Positions 48,769 to 60,397 of a stretch of DNA of 64,000 nt are shown piece by piece. Within the stretch, counting starts at the first letter, position 1, and each line of letters begins with the position of its first letter. The translations under genes and the position numbers were made by a program. This DNA is from Plecoglossus altivelis (Eukaryota; Chordata; Actinopteri; Osmeriformes; Plecoglossidae): contig BROE01000022.1 of NCBI GenBank assembly GCA_036571765.1, forward strand, positions 2,682,162 through 2,746,161, written 5' to 3'. The notes under the pieces were generated by a model. It did not search any database, had not been told where the DNA came from, and saw only the letters and a program-made list of their open reading frames with translations.

Positions 48769-51420
48769 GAATAGAGGGTTTCTTCTTTCGAACACGTCTG
48801 GAATACTTGCAATGACTATGTAACACTGCGTGGTTTCATTGTGCTGAAAGTGATGATTTGAAGTTACATGTAGGAGTTTACACTAGTATTTTGCATGATT
48901 CTGATTCAGTGAAGGCAGCACAGACTAAAGTGTGTTTCAGTATTTAAGAGCAGTGAATATATAGTGGAAAATAAAAGCAATGTCATTGGATCGTACACAC
49001 ACATACGTCAAAAGAGTGTTGTGTGTTTGATAATGGAAGTTCCAGATCATCCAAGAAAGGTCTTTCATAAAGTGACTTGTAAAAACATGATGATTAATTA
49101 ATAACAGGATTGATTTGGCCAAATAACTCCTGTGAGGTTGGTTCCTACATAGTGAGTAGGTCTCCGGTATTTTCCAAGAAAACACCATAAAAGAGAATAA
49201 GATAAATTGGAGGGCAAATTGAAAAAAAGGAAGAATGACTCAAGTCTCCAAGGGCACTGAAATATAGAATATGTTTCCTTTCACAGACGTTACAAAACAA
49301 CATGAATGTGCACGCTGTTCTAAGCTTCCACATGTTTATTGAACACTATTTTTAAAACCTATTTACAAAAACCTTCATAGATCTGAGGTGTCTTAATGTT
49401 AAGCCAAGCACACCTTGTTCTCAGGATTGATTGTTCATTTTGGTCGTCGGTACATGTGAATTGGAGATCAGTTATTCATTTTTTGGTAAGATTTTTTTTA
49501 CAAATGAACCAGATGAACCATGTAAGAAGATAAAATGTGGACACAAATAACTTTCTAAAAGAAGTTCACAAGTTCTTGGTAATGTAACCAGGCCATTAGC
49601 AGATGTTTTCACAAACAGGTAGATGAACTCAGGGATATTTTCCTGGAGAGCAAATATGAGTCATACAACCATCCTCAGAGAAATATAGTCCTGGCTGGTT
49701 CACACGGCAGTGGAAGGGCACGTAGACACCTTAAATCAGTTTAATCGAGGCCAAACTACAAATATTTCATGAGATGTTTTTCCCTGGTGCACAACATTAG
49801 ACTGATTGTATGAAACGTGCATAAATTATTTACTGAATTGGCTATACAGCTTTTAGACTTCTTCAGTAACAATGACATCATAGTACCTCTGTTTATTTCA
49901 GACGTCTTGTGACAAACCCAAATGCTATTAAAAGGGAGTCTTTAACTCAACCTCTTGTAATGTATTTTCAACCTTTTGCCACAAACGAGGGGGCTCGTTC
50001 CAGAGTGCCCTGGTGTTTTCTGAACCAGACTCCCATGAAGACTCGTAAAAGCACCACGCTGCAGACTACATTAATTCCGACTTGAAGGCCACATTTTATT
50101 TCAGTGCTTTAATATAAAAGTTTTCTGAAGGACAGGGATTGATATTTCATTGCTGTAAGATGCTCTGTGTTTTATCCAAAAGCAGACTGTCAGCCACACC
50201 AGGCGGTAGTTGTTTGTCAGGAAATATGGAAGCCAGATTGACAGGATGTGACACGTCTGGACTCATGTGCAGCTTCCTCTACTGCTCCCTGAGTGAACAT
50301 GAGCTTTCCTAGACTGGACACAAATCATGGAGATGGGATGGGTGGTGAATTCTACATGTTTATACACGGATATGAGATCTTACGAAAACAACCCCCAAAA
50401 AACTGTAAAGTTGCTACAATGATTCTGTTTCAAACCATCTTCTTGACCCAGTTGGCTGATTTCGGAGTGTTGGCTGAGTGTTTGTCTCCTCGATGGTCAA
50501 TCTGTGATTAATGGGTTATCCTCCTGAGGCTATAACTAAATTGGTTATCATCTTGAAACATTAAATTATCCAAACTTGGCCAGATTTATGCCATCTTCCC
50601 AACCGTGGGAATGAGGAGGAACAGACCTGAAGGTCTAAAGTAGTCTAGTAAACAGTTTTTACTATTTTAATGACTCTTTCCAAGAAAACAAAGTCATATC
50701 AGAATCATGGCCAGATCCATTCTCCCGGTCTCCAGCCCTCAGCTGTACCTACATGCTATGTTACATTGCGCCCATCTGTTAGAACATTAAAAAAACAGGC
50801 CCTACGTGACCATGGTTTTGCAGGTGAGGTCAAACTGAGCTCCTCATCTGGGTTAGAGTTGTGTCTCAGAGTGGGGCTGAGGCAGACTTAGAGTCATGCT
50901 CTCCTACAAGCCCAGGCTGGGGCTTCTGCCAGTTCCTCACACACACAGAAAAACATGGCCCTCCCCTCCACCTCTCCAACCAGCCACCCTTCACCCTGTC
51001 GACCCTGCCCAGCTCACCCCAGCTTGACTTGATGTCAGAGCCAAAGCCCCAAAGAAGTGCCTGACTAAGAACGAGATGAACCCAGCTTGGTTATGTTGTG
51101 TCTAGTGCAGCACCACCAACCTCAGTTCCAAACAACAACTTCTAACGAAGAAGCCACATTGGATGAACTTTTCATGGTGCTAAGGTTTTCCTCTGCCTGT
51201 AATGTCCTGCTGTTGATTTCAGCTCAGTGTCTCAGGACAGCACGTGGGTGTAGACGGCAACTGGAACCACAGCTCCGCTGTATTCCCCCTCTAAGGGATT
51301 TAGGGGAAGAGCACGTTTCACTCCAACACACCGAAGTAGTGAAACCAACAGAATAGAATATTAACTACAGTTTGTGGATTTTGTCTGATCCAGGATATTC
51401 AGGCAACAACGCCAGAAAGA
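48769..51420. other. Long unique AT-rich region
   Basis: No repeat, transposon or RNA gene recognised. ORFs up to 89 aa have no domain. GCAG/GTGAGG at about 50819-50828 is acceptor- and donor-like but encloses no clear exon. Confidence 0.35.
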
Positions 51421-51502
51421 AAAAGAGAGAAAGATGAGAGAGAGAGAAGATGAGAGAGAGAGAGAAGATGAGAGAGAGAAGATGAGAGAGAGAGAGAGAG
51501 GA
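51421..51502. repeat. GA microsatellite with GATGAGAGA units
   Basis: AGAGAGAGAAGATG repeated about four times within a GA run. Confidence 0.88.
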
Positions 51503-52565
51503 TACAGTAACAAAGTATCTAGCATTCCTCTTTTCATCCTGGCATTTGAGGGGCAGGTCTGGAACGTGCCCTGCAATCTCAATTCTAAACGGGTCGCAAT
51601 AATAGCTGGGCAAATCGTTCCCAGTCACAGTCTCTACTCTCGCCCCGAGGATGGAGAAGGATCCGGGGAGTAAATAATCCGATTTTGTTTCCCCTTTATC
51701 TCCCAGACTTTCGGGGACTAGAAGACAGAGGCTTTGAAATGCCATGTCGTCTTGTCACGTCCCCCCCACCACCACCACCCCCTCGTATGCCCCTCTCAGT
51801 CTGTGGACCTGCAGCTTTAGATGCCCCCGACCCCCCCGTCCCCCTTCCCAACGGCTTGCTGGCACAGCCTCAAATAAACCTGCTGGAAGTGCCAGAGCTG
51901 TTTTCCATTTTCCTGTCATTTCTTTTTTTCCCCTCCAATGTTTATCAGCTATTGGACTCTCTCGAACCGAGGACTTTCTCATGGTTAAGTTTGGGTCGCG
52001 TGTCCAGTTGTGGGGGTGGGATTGGGTTCGGTTCCTGTTTGAGTAGGGTAGGGAGTTTGTGCTGAGGTCATGGAAATCTACCGGTCGGCCTTTACAACTG
52101 TTGTTTACGGTAAGCAAGAAAAAAACCACCCACGTGCATGCCTGATCTGTGCAACTGTGGATGGCTAAACCTCATGATCCCGTGACGTTCGAGGACATTA
52201 GTGCCGTGGGGTGAGTTTGTCACACAGCGTCACAGCATCACGATACTGTAACATGTACAACCTCCTACTCCAAATGCCGATTGGACACCACACACGACCG
52301 TTATGCACATACACTTGATACACTGCCTCCCAGAATTCATGCACAAAAACATTGCACGCACGCACATGTGCAATCGCACACGCGAAAAGTGTAACAGTCG
52401 CACTGCGGTGCAAAAGGGAGTTATCCATATGAGGGCAGTCAGTGAGCATCGAAGAGTACGAGGGCATGCCCATGCCAGACTTTAACTCGACAACATTTGT
52501 CAATCGTGTATAATTATTCGCGTGGAGTAGTCGGAGGAGCGGGGCGGGGCAGGCCGGAGGTGTAA
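51503..52565. other. Unique sequence up to the gap
   Basis: Short C-runs occur at 51760-51780. Two + frames (126 and 100 aa) are open over 51685-52065 but lack domains. GC content rises just before the gap (GGAGCGGGGCGGGGCAGG, 52536-52553). Confidence 0.4.
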
Positions 52566-52676
52566 NNNNNNNNNNNNNNNNNNNNNNNNNNNNNNNNNNN
52601 NNNNNNNNNNNNNNNNNNNNNNNNNNNNNNNNNNNNNNNNNNNNNNNNNNNNNNNNNNNNNNNNNNNNNNNNNNNN
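52566..52676. other. Assembly gap, 111 N
   Basis: Run of 111 undetermined bases. ORFs on the minus strand that run through it are meaningless. Confidence 1.
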
Positions 52677-52930
52677 GAAAAAAAAAAGGGGAAAAAAGGG
52701 AAAAAAAAAGGAAAAAAAATTAAATGGTTTGGAAAAAAATAAGTTCCCCCCCCGCTGGCAGGTGGGATTCCCCCTGGAAAATGATCCCCAAGGCTTTGGG
52801 AATTCCTGCAGTGGGAATCCTGGATGAATCCAAGCCCTTGAAAATTCTGGCAGTGGAGTCCTGGGGATGAAATTCGCCATGCCTTTGACTCCCATTGCTG
52901 AAATCCATGCCCTGAAATCGCATGGCTGGG
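52677..52930. other. Low-quality gap edge merging into degraded satellite
   Basis: The first 85 bp are alternating homopolymers (A runs up to 10, G runs, then eight C). The following 180 bp resemble the adjacent 33-bp satellite, with fragments such as GCAGTGG, TCCTGGATGAATCCAAGC and TGAATCCATAG, but with extra or lost bases inside homopolymers. This is the pattern of unpolished long-read sequence. The bases should not be trusted. Confidence 0.75.
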
Positions 52931-53235
52931 AATCATGGCCCTTGAATCCATAGTGGATCCTGGATGAATCCATGCTGAATCTGCAGTGGATCCTGGATGA
53001 ATCCAAGCTGAATCTGCAGTGGATCCTGGATGAATCCATGCTGAATCCATGCTGAATCCATAGTGGATCCTGGATGAATCCATGCTGAATCTGCAATGGA
53101 TCCTGGATGAATCCATGATGGATCCTGGATGAATCCATGATGAATCCAAGCTGAATCCATAGTGGATACTGGATGAATCCATGCTGAATCCGCAGTGGAT
53201 CCTGGATGAATCTTGGATGAGTCTTTGATGAATTA
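52931..53235. repeat. 33-bp satellite/minisatellite at the gap edge, about 9 copies
   Basis: Units of GTGGATCCTGGATGAATCCA plus TGCTGAATCTGCA, internally made of related 11-bp blocks (GGATGAATCCA, TGCTGAATCCA). Each unit has a GGATCC site. The array probably continues into or through the gap. The minus strand is open in all frames (IHPGSTADSAW-type repeats). These are artefacts. Confidence 0.92.
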
Positions 53236-53935
53236 AACCATCCAGATTCCTCTGCTGCTGTTAAAAAGTCCACTGTCTATTCCCTTCGCTATTTTGGTTT
53301 TTATTCCTCAGGAAGTCAAGTTGAGTTCAGAAACAGTTAAGCTTCGCAGTTCTCAACCGATTAGGTTTTGGGGTCGGAGCAACTGGAGGACAAAATAGAA
53401 AGAATGGGTTTCTGGTTTGTTAGAAATCAAAAGTAATACAAGTGGTGCAATAGTACAGCAAAAAAAGGATTGCATCTGCATGGTTGAAGCCCAAGAATCA
53501 GAGTGTATATACGCTCTGCTTGTTCCGACATAGCTCAGCTTTAATAGCTCCTTCATTAGTCTGTCACACTGGACATACAAGGACACACTGGTTGTGGTTT
53601 CGTCATATCAATGGGCAGTATGTTACACAGCACTGAAACACAGATATCTTCAACTAAAGTAAATGAAATAAAGTAGGAGAGAAAGACCAAGTGAATTCAA
53701 TGTTTCCTATTTAAGCACGCGTGTGGGCCCCCCCCTCCCCTTCAGTTAGCATTTGATTCAAATGAAGCTGATTTGTATATTTCCAACGTCAGATTTAATT
53801 CTGTTTGTCAGGTATGGAAAAAAACATGATTGGGAGGAAATTGAGCGATTTACAAATGTAGACAACACACAGCTGGGAGAGGTTTCTGCAGCCCTGCTGT
53901 GACTAAGACACAGCGACCGCCAGCCTCCTCACAAC
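53236..53935. other. Unique sequence upstream of a possible first exon
   Basis: A TATA-like TATTTAAG lies at 53708-53715, about 220 bp before the ATG at 53936, followed by a C-run. No other feature. Confidence 0.35.
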
Positions 53936-54004
53936 ATGGACCTGCCCATCTGGACTGCGACGTTTGACCCTGTACACTATCCGTGTCTAAGTAAATCACA
54001 CAAG
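53936..54004 (+). CDS. Candidate first coding exon, unidentified
   Basis: ATG at 53936 in a strong context (AACATGG), with an in-frame TGA 36 bases upstream, opens 23 codons. The frame (MDLPIWTATFDPVHYPCLSK...) ends at AAG/GTAGGC at 54005. An alternative donor GTAAAT lies a few codons earlier. The frame closes soon after 54004 if unspliced. The composition is protein-like, and a TATA-like box lies about 220 bp upstream. I do not recognise the protein. If real, the gene is on the + strand and continues to the right. Confidence 0.28.
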
Positions 54005-54895
54005 GTAGGCTACTCGCTTTCATAGTTTACTGACAGATATAGTTACAGCTTGAACTATTCTTTTAGCTCACCGGGATAATGCAGAAATGACGTAAGGGCC
54101 AACAAGAAATTTAACACTACCACTTTTATTTAAGACCCATTTAACTAATGCGTTAGCATTAAACCTAGGTTCCCAGATCCCCTTCCTGGATTCTGTCTGC
54201 AAGTGTGTGTTGAGGATGTTGCATGAATCAGCCACAGGGTTGCCATAGCAGCCCAGTCCTTTTGCAAGATGGGATCACCCTGCACATGGTGGATTCAGTT
54301 TTTCCATCATCGGGAGATTCTGTGGGTGGTCCTTATTTAGCTGATGTTTGACCCGTCTTTTAATCTACAGCTATTCAGGGCTCCTGTATGTAGTCCCCCC
54401 CTCTATAGCTGTGTTTTCTCTACTCCTGTATTCCAGGGACAAAACCTCTCTCCTTTTGTCTTCTACTGGCCTCTAACATTCTGTCTTTCGCCTTTTCACC
54501 AACTGTTTTCTACATTGCCATATTTCTTTATTTGTTTCCTTTCTTGGGATTTCTGTTCTTGGTTGTATCAGCCACAGACCAGGAACTGGTGACCAGGAGC
54601 TTCCTGTCTCCCTCCCTGCTCTTCTCGTCTCCCCCTGTCAAGACTCCGCCCCCCCCCCCTTCTCCTCCTTTTCCTACCCTGCTTTCTTGCCTGCTGGCAG
54701 CCTCTACCTCACAGCAACCTCATCGCAACCGGGCCCCCGTCTTGCGAATCATGACCTGCTATTGGAAACGGATATCCAAACAAAGCACAACCTATCATCT
54801 TTACTCTGCAGCTAATGGCAGCGTTGGAGGGTGTTTCCAGTAACGGCCACAGCTCAGAGCAGGCACACAGGGTTCAGTCAGCGGTCGCAGGCAAC
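54005..54895. other. Unique sequence, C/T-leaning
   Basis: Includes a C-run at 54647-54659. Two + frames (82 and 103 aa) have no domains. Confidence 0.4.
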
Positions 54896-55052
54896 GTAGG
54901 GAGAAGGGAGAGGTAAGAGGAAGAGTGCGAGGGAGAGAAGGGGAAAGGATAGGGGATGAGGGAGGGGCGGCAGAGAGAAGGTAAGGGAAAGAAAGTGGGA
55001 GGAGGGATATTAGAGGGATGGTAGAGAGGGAGAAGTGATAGAGGGAAGTGAA
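54896..55052. repeat. Purine-rich tract
   Basis: GGGAGAAGGGAGAGG-type sequence with scattered pyrimidines. Minus-strand Ser/Pro/Leu frames are artefacts. Confidence 0.75.
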
Positions 55053-55924
55053 CAAATCTCTGACCAGTGAAGACGACTCTAATAAGACAGCCAGACCCAC
55101 AGAGACCCAAAGCAGACGAGACATTCTGACCTCCTCCCTATAACCTCCTATCCCTGAACCAAACCCCTGCTCGCCATCAGGGAACAGCGGTTCAGTGACC
55201 TGCTGTGTTCATGACTGAACTCATGGACAGCTGCCATCAGTCTGATAATGTGGAGTGAGAAGAGTAGGGATTGGTGGTTCCCATGATCATTTCTGGAACA
55301 CTTTGTATCTGTCTACATGGATCTGTCTTCATGGCACTCATGACTGAACCACAGACTGGACATGGAACAGTCCGTGCCTTCAGTGTGGATGTGGACAGTA
55401 CAGGGCACTCAGATTGTGTTGATCTGTATAAACACTGAGGCCGTTTCTGTCGCCTGGTCGCAGGACCTGGTGGGGGGCCTGCTTGGATTAGGACCAAGTC
55501 TAGGGGGTCATAGCGCTACATAGTCAAGCACAAAGAACATTTATAAAAAATACATATATGTTTTTTTTTGCTGTCATGTGACGTAGAGCAGAGAGAAAAG
55601 CTGCAAAATCAGCATGTTTGGTGCAAGTCCTTTTTTAGATCATCTTCATTATAGGCAGCACTTTCTGAAAGCCTCCAAACATGTTCTCAGCATAGTTCTG
55701 GATGTGCATTCAAAATGTAGTGTACCAGAGAACGCAAAATTGCATTTCAAAATGTAACTTAAACATTGTTTTTGTTGGACAAAAGACTCTTCAACTGTGG
55801 GTGAGAGAAGGAAATAGCATGACGCCAGTCACAGCGAGAGGCAGTTACGTCAGCAGGTGTAGAGTTACCCTCGTCTCTCTCTCATACACACTTTTCCTGT
55901 CTCCAACTTCTCTTTCTCCCTCTG
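55053..55924. other. Unique sequence
   Basis: No feature recognised. Confidence 0.4.
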
Positions 55925-55925
55925 A

Positions 55926-55926
55926 A

Positions 55927-55954
<28 letters not shown>
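55926..55954. repeat. (CA)n microsatellite
   Basis: Pure CA run of about 29 bp. Confidence 0.93.
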
Positions 55955-55958
<4 letters not shown>

Positions 55959-56060
55959 GAGACGAGTGGGCTGTGTTGGCCCGCTTGGTGATTGAAGGAA
56001 GGGTTCTGGTTCTGTGTGGATTTGGTAACAGCTTTGCCCCTATTGCCACCTCTGAGTCCA

Positions 56061-56566
56061 TGCTCCTACGGACCAGGTGAGACATGCTGCTATGGACCAG
56101 GTGAGACATGCTGCTAGGAACCAGGTGAGACATGCTGCTAGGAACCAGGTGAGACATGCTGCTAGGAACCAGGTGAGACATCCTGCTAGGAACCAGGTGA
56201 GACATGCTGCTAGGGACCAGGTGAGACATGCTGCTACGGACCAGGTGAGACATGCTGCTACGGACCAGGTGAGACATGCTGCTAGGAACCAGGTGAGACA
56301 TGCTGCTACAGACCAGGTGAGACATCCTTCTAGGGACCAGGTGAGACATGCTGCTAGGAACCAGGTGAGACATGCTGCTAGGAACCAGGTGAGGCATGCT
56401 GCTAGGAACCAGGTGAGACATGCTGCTGCAGACCAGGTGAGACATGCTGCTACGGACCAGGTGAGTCATGCTGCTTGGAACCAGGTGAGACATGCTGCTA
56501 TGGACAAGGTGAGACATGCTGCTACGGACCAGGTGAGACATGCTGCTGCAGACCAGGTGAGACATG
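56061..56566 (+). repeat. 24-bp minisatellite, 21 copies, each with a splice-donor consensus
   Basis: Units of TGCTGCTAGGAACCAGGTGA plus GACA. The second half, ACCAGGTGAGACA, is almost invariant. The middle varies between CTACGGACC, CTAGGAACC, CTGCAGACC and CTATGGACC. Every unit contains CAG/GTGAGA or a close variant (one GTGAGT, one GTGAGG, one AAGGTGAGA), that is, a vertebrate 5' splice-site consensus. All + frames can stay open because 24 is a multiple of three. The 187- and 227-aa frames (RHAARNQV / MSHLVPSS repeats) are artefacts. Confidence 0.95.
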
Positions 56567-56935
56567 TCTCTCTGGAGGCAGGAGATGGAAGGACAAGAAA
56601 CCGAAAGAGAGACGACATTTCGAAAGACGTGGGTGTGTGAGCGTGGGTGGATGAGGATCGTAGGTCAAGGAAGACGATAGGTAGAGGAAAGTGGGGTGAA
56701 TGCGTTTGATGGCATCATGCAGTGACTGTGCATCAGCTGCAGGTGTAATGAACCAGCTTGTGTCATGGAGGGCCGCTCAGACAATAGGACCATTCATGTC
56801 CCTTGCAGTCTCAGTCAAACCCAGGCTCACAGGATACCTCTGATTCTGCTTTCACCTGTCTGTGTTTCTCTCTCCTCACTGTGGCTCTTCAGCCACTCTG
56901 ATTGAGAATCAGGACCTGGCAGCAGCTACAAATAT

Positions 56936-57020
56936 TTAGCATTTATTCAGATTGACATTTTATCAATCAGATCCTTTGATCTAAAGCGACGTACAAAAAT
57001 AGTTGGCTCGTAATTGAGGT
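56936..57020. mobile_element. Possible SINE/LINE tail fragment
   Basis: TTTAGCATTTATTCAG followed by GATCTAAAGCGACGTACAA resembles the common fish repeat core CATTTAGCAGACGCTTTTATCC-AAAGCGACTTACA. It has a tail-like continuation with GAGGTGAGTAACTG. The fragment is short and diverged, so the family is not assigned. Confidence 0.45.
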
Positions 57021-57660
57021 GAGTAACTGTTTGGTGTTAAAGGATAATGGAGTTGTATTTCGAAATTAAATAGTAGTTGGCTTCCTGGCCGTGCCCACTG
57101 TTCTGCAAGAGCTGCAGTTTTCAGGACATTGTGAGTAGTTGTGCTGTGCTCTTGGTACAACGCTTCCTTGTTATCTGGTACTGATGCGTCCTGTTACACG
57201 GAGAATCCAAGACAAAACACGGCTCAGATGACAACGTGAAACTTGAAAGATGAAACTTTATTACGCTGGTCCAGTGTGGTGATCTTCTAACGGGTGCGAT
57301 ACTGTAGTTTTGAAGTTCAAACGTCTAAACGTTTCCTAAGTGTCTTCTGTAACGTTTTCTGTCGTCACTGAAAGTAGATGTTTTCATCAGGCGTCTTGTA
57401 CAGTACAGAACATCTTACCTTGTCAAACTGTTTTGATTTGGGATTGAGTTACCTCTCTTGAAATGTCTTACTTAATGTCACCTTTCGTTTCCATAATAGT
57501 GCTGCCGCCATGTTGTTCTATGCTCTGGTGGATGTCGTGGTTTCTGCAGAGAGACTGGGGTGAGCTAGCGTCTCTGAAGGTGTTGTGTGTTTCGGAGACA
57601 CACAATAAGCAAGGGGGGCAGGCTCCGAACAGATGTTTCTCAAGTGTACAAGACTTGTAC
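57021..57660. other. Unique sequence
   Basis: AT-leaning unique DNA. An open + frame from 57463 owes its length to the following CT tract. Confidence 0.4.
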
Positions 57661-57901
57661 CCAAGGGCCTTCCTTTCTTTCTCCATCCCTCCCTCCCTTC
57701 TTCTCTTCCTGTCTGTTCCTCCTCTCTTTCTTTCTACCACTCCCTCTCTCTCCCTCATCTCTCTCTACCCCTCCCTTTCTCTCCTCTCCCCCTCCTTCTC
57801 CCTCCCTCCTCTCTTGCCAACTTCTTCTCTCTGTCTGCCTGTCTCTCTGCCTGTCTCTTTGCCTCTCTCTTTCTCCCTCTCTCTCTCTCTTTCTCCCTCC
57901 T

Positions 57902-57937
<36 letters not shown>

Positions 57938-58022
57938 CCTCTCTCTCTCTTTGTTTCTCTCCCCCTCTCTCTCTCTGCCTCTCTCTCTCTCTGCCTGTCT
58001 CTCTCTCTCTGCCTGTCTCCAG
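57661..58022. repeat. Long CT-rich pyrimidine tract
   Basis: About 360 bp of CTCTCT, CCCTCC and TTTCTC with CTGCCTGTCTCTCTG units repeated at 57833-57862 and 57985-58018. All open frames on either strand are artefacts. Confidence 0.92.
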
Positions 58023-58181
58023 TGACAGCAGCAGCCACCTGATGCCCCCCCCTCCTTGACCTCCCCCCCCTCTCCCCAGCTGGGATATCCCAGCTTCCTC
58101 CTATCCTTTCTCTCTTCATCTCTTTCTATGGGATACAATCGCTTCTTTTTCGGTTCCAGATGTAAATTTTCGTCTCCTCAG

Positions 58182-58318
58182 GAAATGGAAGTAGCATGTG
58201 TGAGGGGCTGGTGCTCCTGTCACCAGCCGCCAGTCAGCAGCCCACTGTGGGGAATCCTTCCAGCGTTGGTCCTGGGAGAGACACTCCAGCCCTCATCAGC
58301 CAACCAACCCCTCACCAG
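58182..58318 (+). CDS. Candidate exon, unidentified (weak donor)
   Basis: A good acceptor, TTTTCGTCTCCTCAG at 58167-58181, precedes a frame open for 45 codons (NGSSMCEGLVLLSP, then Ser/Pro/Gln-rich ...SQPTPHQ). It ends at CACCAG/GTCTAC, a poor donor. If no splicing occurs here, the frame runs to TAA near 58457. Ser/Pro/Gln-rich segments are common in transcription-factor activation domains, but I cannot name a family. Confidence 0.2.
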
Positions 58319-60107
58319 GTCTACCCCCTCGCCTGTGTCCACCGATGGGGACTGAGAGGGGACATGTTCCCTACAGATGATCCAGTGAAGAAGAACTTTC
58401 AATCACAGAACACACTCCCACCCATACTGACACTCAGTACATTTCCATGTGAATGCTAAAATTGGAACTTTCCATATATATTTTTTTATATATATAATTC
58501 TTTTTTCGCCTTACAAATTACATATGGTATCTGCTTCTGAAAGTTGAGACCAGCGTATCCAACAGAGCCCTATTCTGTTGGCAGGGGAAACTGCTTTACG
58601 CTTAGGGAATGTCCTCAAATTCTGCCAAACTGACAAAGGTTCAATTGAAGATAATTCATGCTACAACTCTCCAAGCTCTGAACGCAAACCTTGAGCAGCA
58701 CTGTCCTCGCGCTGGAGCAGATGATTTGACGTAAGGTCAAGTTTCCTTTGCGAAAAGAAAGTGCAATGAGAAAACCAGAAGCCGAAGCAAATGATCACTA
58801 AACCATATCAGCTGGATGCTCCACCTGCCTCAGGAAAGATCTGCTTTTACCCGTGCCAACGAAGGCTGGCTGTTAGTCTCCACAAACTCTCAGTTACCCC
58901 GCACAAGGGCCGGCTTTAGCCCAGTCTGGGTGGCTTCTTTAGGGCTGGCAGCTTGTTCAAGGGCCCTGAGTCAGTCTGCTCGATAGATGAATGAGTACTA
59001 AATATTTCCGATGGTCCCCACAGTTTGTTTATTTTTCTGAAACGACAGCTAGCTAGCTTTGGTTAGCTTTCTGGCTAAGCTACCTAGGATAAAACTCCCA
59101 GCACTTTTACAACCATGCTAGTATTACTGTTGGCCTCTTCGTTAGTACAGTTTGAAGTCATACTAAACCGTTTTTTCCATATTTTTTGTCTAGCGGAAAA
59201 TATTAAATAGGAATGTTCAAAATCTCATATGTGCGACATTATGCTGTGAGAACCGCATTCGTACTATCGCTGTCTTTTAACGGTACTGTATGCCAGTGTG
59301 TTGGCAGTTGGCAGCCTCATTTGAAAGTGTTAGAAAGGGCCAGGAGGCTATTGTAAGTGTTCTGCCACCGACTCAGACCGAGTATACCAGATTATTTTTT
59401 CTTCCTATCAGAGGACAGTCGACCTGTCATCTTGTCATGGTACTTGAGTAAACGTTTACTTAACTTTTCACATTGTTACTCAAAGTGGTTGTAGAGCGAT
59501 AGATTGGCTAATTTTGCTTTCGGTTCTTTACACATTAGTGTTTAATTAGACTACTAGGGGTTGCTGGTGAAGTTTTCTGATTGGCATGTAACTCTGCATT
59601 GCTGAAGACGGCAAGCGTCTCGGCATACTTCGTTCCTCAGCAGTCTATGTCTGTGCCTCGTCCTTTGTAAATAGCAGGGCTTGTTTTACTTTCTTTTGAG
59701 GGAGAAATTGTTGAAATGTGTGAGAAATTCAAGGTTTTGCATGAGAGCGTGAGAAATTGCTGAACTGCGCGAGTCTCACGGTGAGTTTGTGAGACTTGAG
59801 ATCCCTGAAGTAGTGGTACCGCAGCTAGCTTATGTTGGTGCTAGCTAGTGTCTACTTCCCTCTGCAGTGTTTGTCACTGTCTGACAGCTTAGCAGAAAGT
59901 GCTTTGGTGTATTCCCGCTGGTGGTCGTCTTGGTTGTCATGACTTCGCAAGTGATGGACGTATTTCTCACTGTTCCAGTTGCTCGTCCTCTCAAGTAGAG
60001 AGAGAACGGATGGCTGTAGAAGTTCTGTGGAGCGAACAGCTCTACAGTCTGAAGACGCAACTTAATGACATTTATCACATTTCTGAATCAGCAGCGGCAA
60101 TATACTT
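58319..60107. other. Unique sequence
   Basis: No repeat or gene recognised. A TATATAT-rich patch lies at 58473-58498. ORFs below 90 aa have no domains. Confidence 0.35.
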
Positions 60108-60143
60108 TATAACGGAGACACCGAGGCACATTTACTGCCATTT
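60108..60143 (+). repeat. Left direct repeat flanking the Tc1 remnant
   Basis: TATA, then GGAGACAC, GCACA, TTACTG and CATTT in order. This matches 60398-60430 at about 28 of 33 aligned positions. It ends where the inverted transposase fragment begins. Confidence 0.7.
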
Positions 60144-60233
60144 TGATAGGATAGCATCTTGCAGTTGATGGAGATTTTTGGGATGCACATCCAGGGCACG
60201 AAGCTCCCGTTCCACCACATCCCAAAGATGTAT
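60138..60233 (-). pseudogene. Tc1-like transposase internal fragment, inverted
   Basis: On the minus strand about 30 codons encode the segment immediately N-terminal to the + strand piece: LWDVVERELRALDVHPKNLH followed by QLQDAILS. There is no start, DDE core or DNA-binding domain. It is followed on the minus strand by KWQ and TAA in flanking DNA. Confidence 0.78.
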
Positions 60234-60266
60234 GGGGATGCTGGATGTGCTATCCTATCAATATAG

Positions 60267-60365
60267 ACCAACATTTCTAAAGAATGTTTTCAGTACCTTG
60301 TTGAATTAATGCCACGTAGAATAAAGGCAGTTCTGAAGGCGAAAGGGGGTCAAAAACAATATTAG
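60267..60365 (+). pseudogene. Tc1-like transposase C-terminus
   Basis: 32 codons from TNISKECFQ to KGGQKQY and the natural stop TAG at 60363-60365. The motif MPRRIKAVLKAKGGQ is the signature C-terminal end of a widespread fish Tc1 lineage. The DDE catalytic core is absent. A stop codon (60264-60266) replaces the usual Trp just upstream. Confidence 0.8.
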
Positions 60366-60397
60366 TATGGTGTTTTTAATAATCCTTTAGGTGAGTG

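Noticed and set aside
52500..53273. 222-257 aa minus-strand frames
   Set aside because: They run through 111 Ns and a 33-bp satellite.
56077..56640. 187-aa plus-strand frame, RHAARNQV repeats
   Set aside because: The 24-bp period keeps all frames open; no start context or homologue.
57463..58138. 130-198 aa frames over the CT tract
   Set aside because: Composition artefacts.
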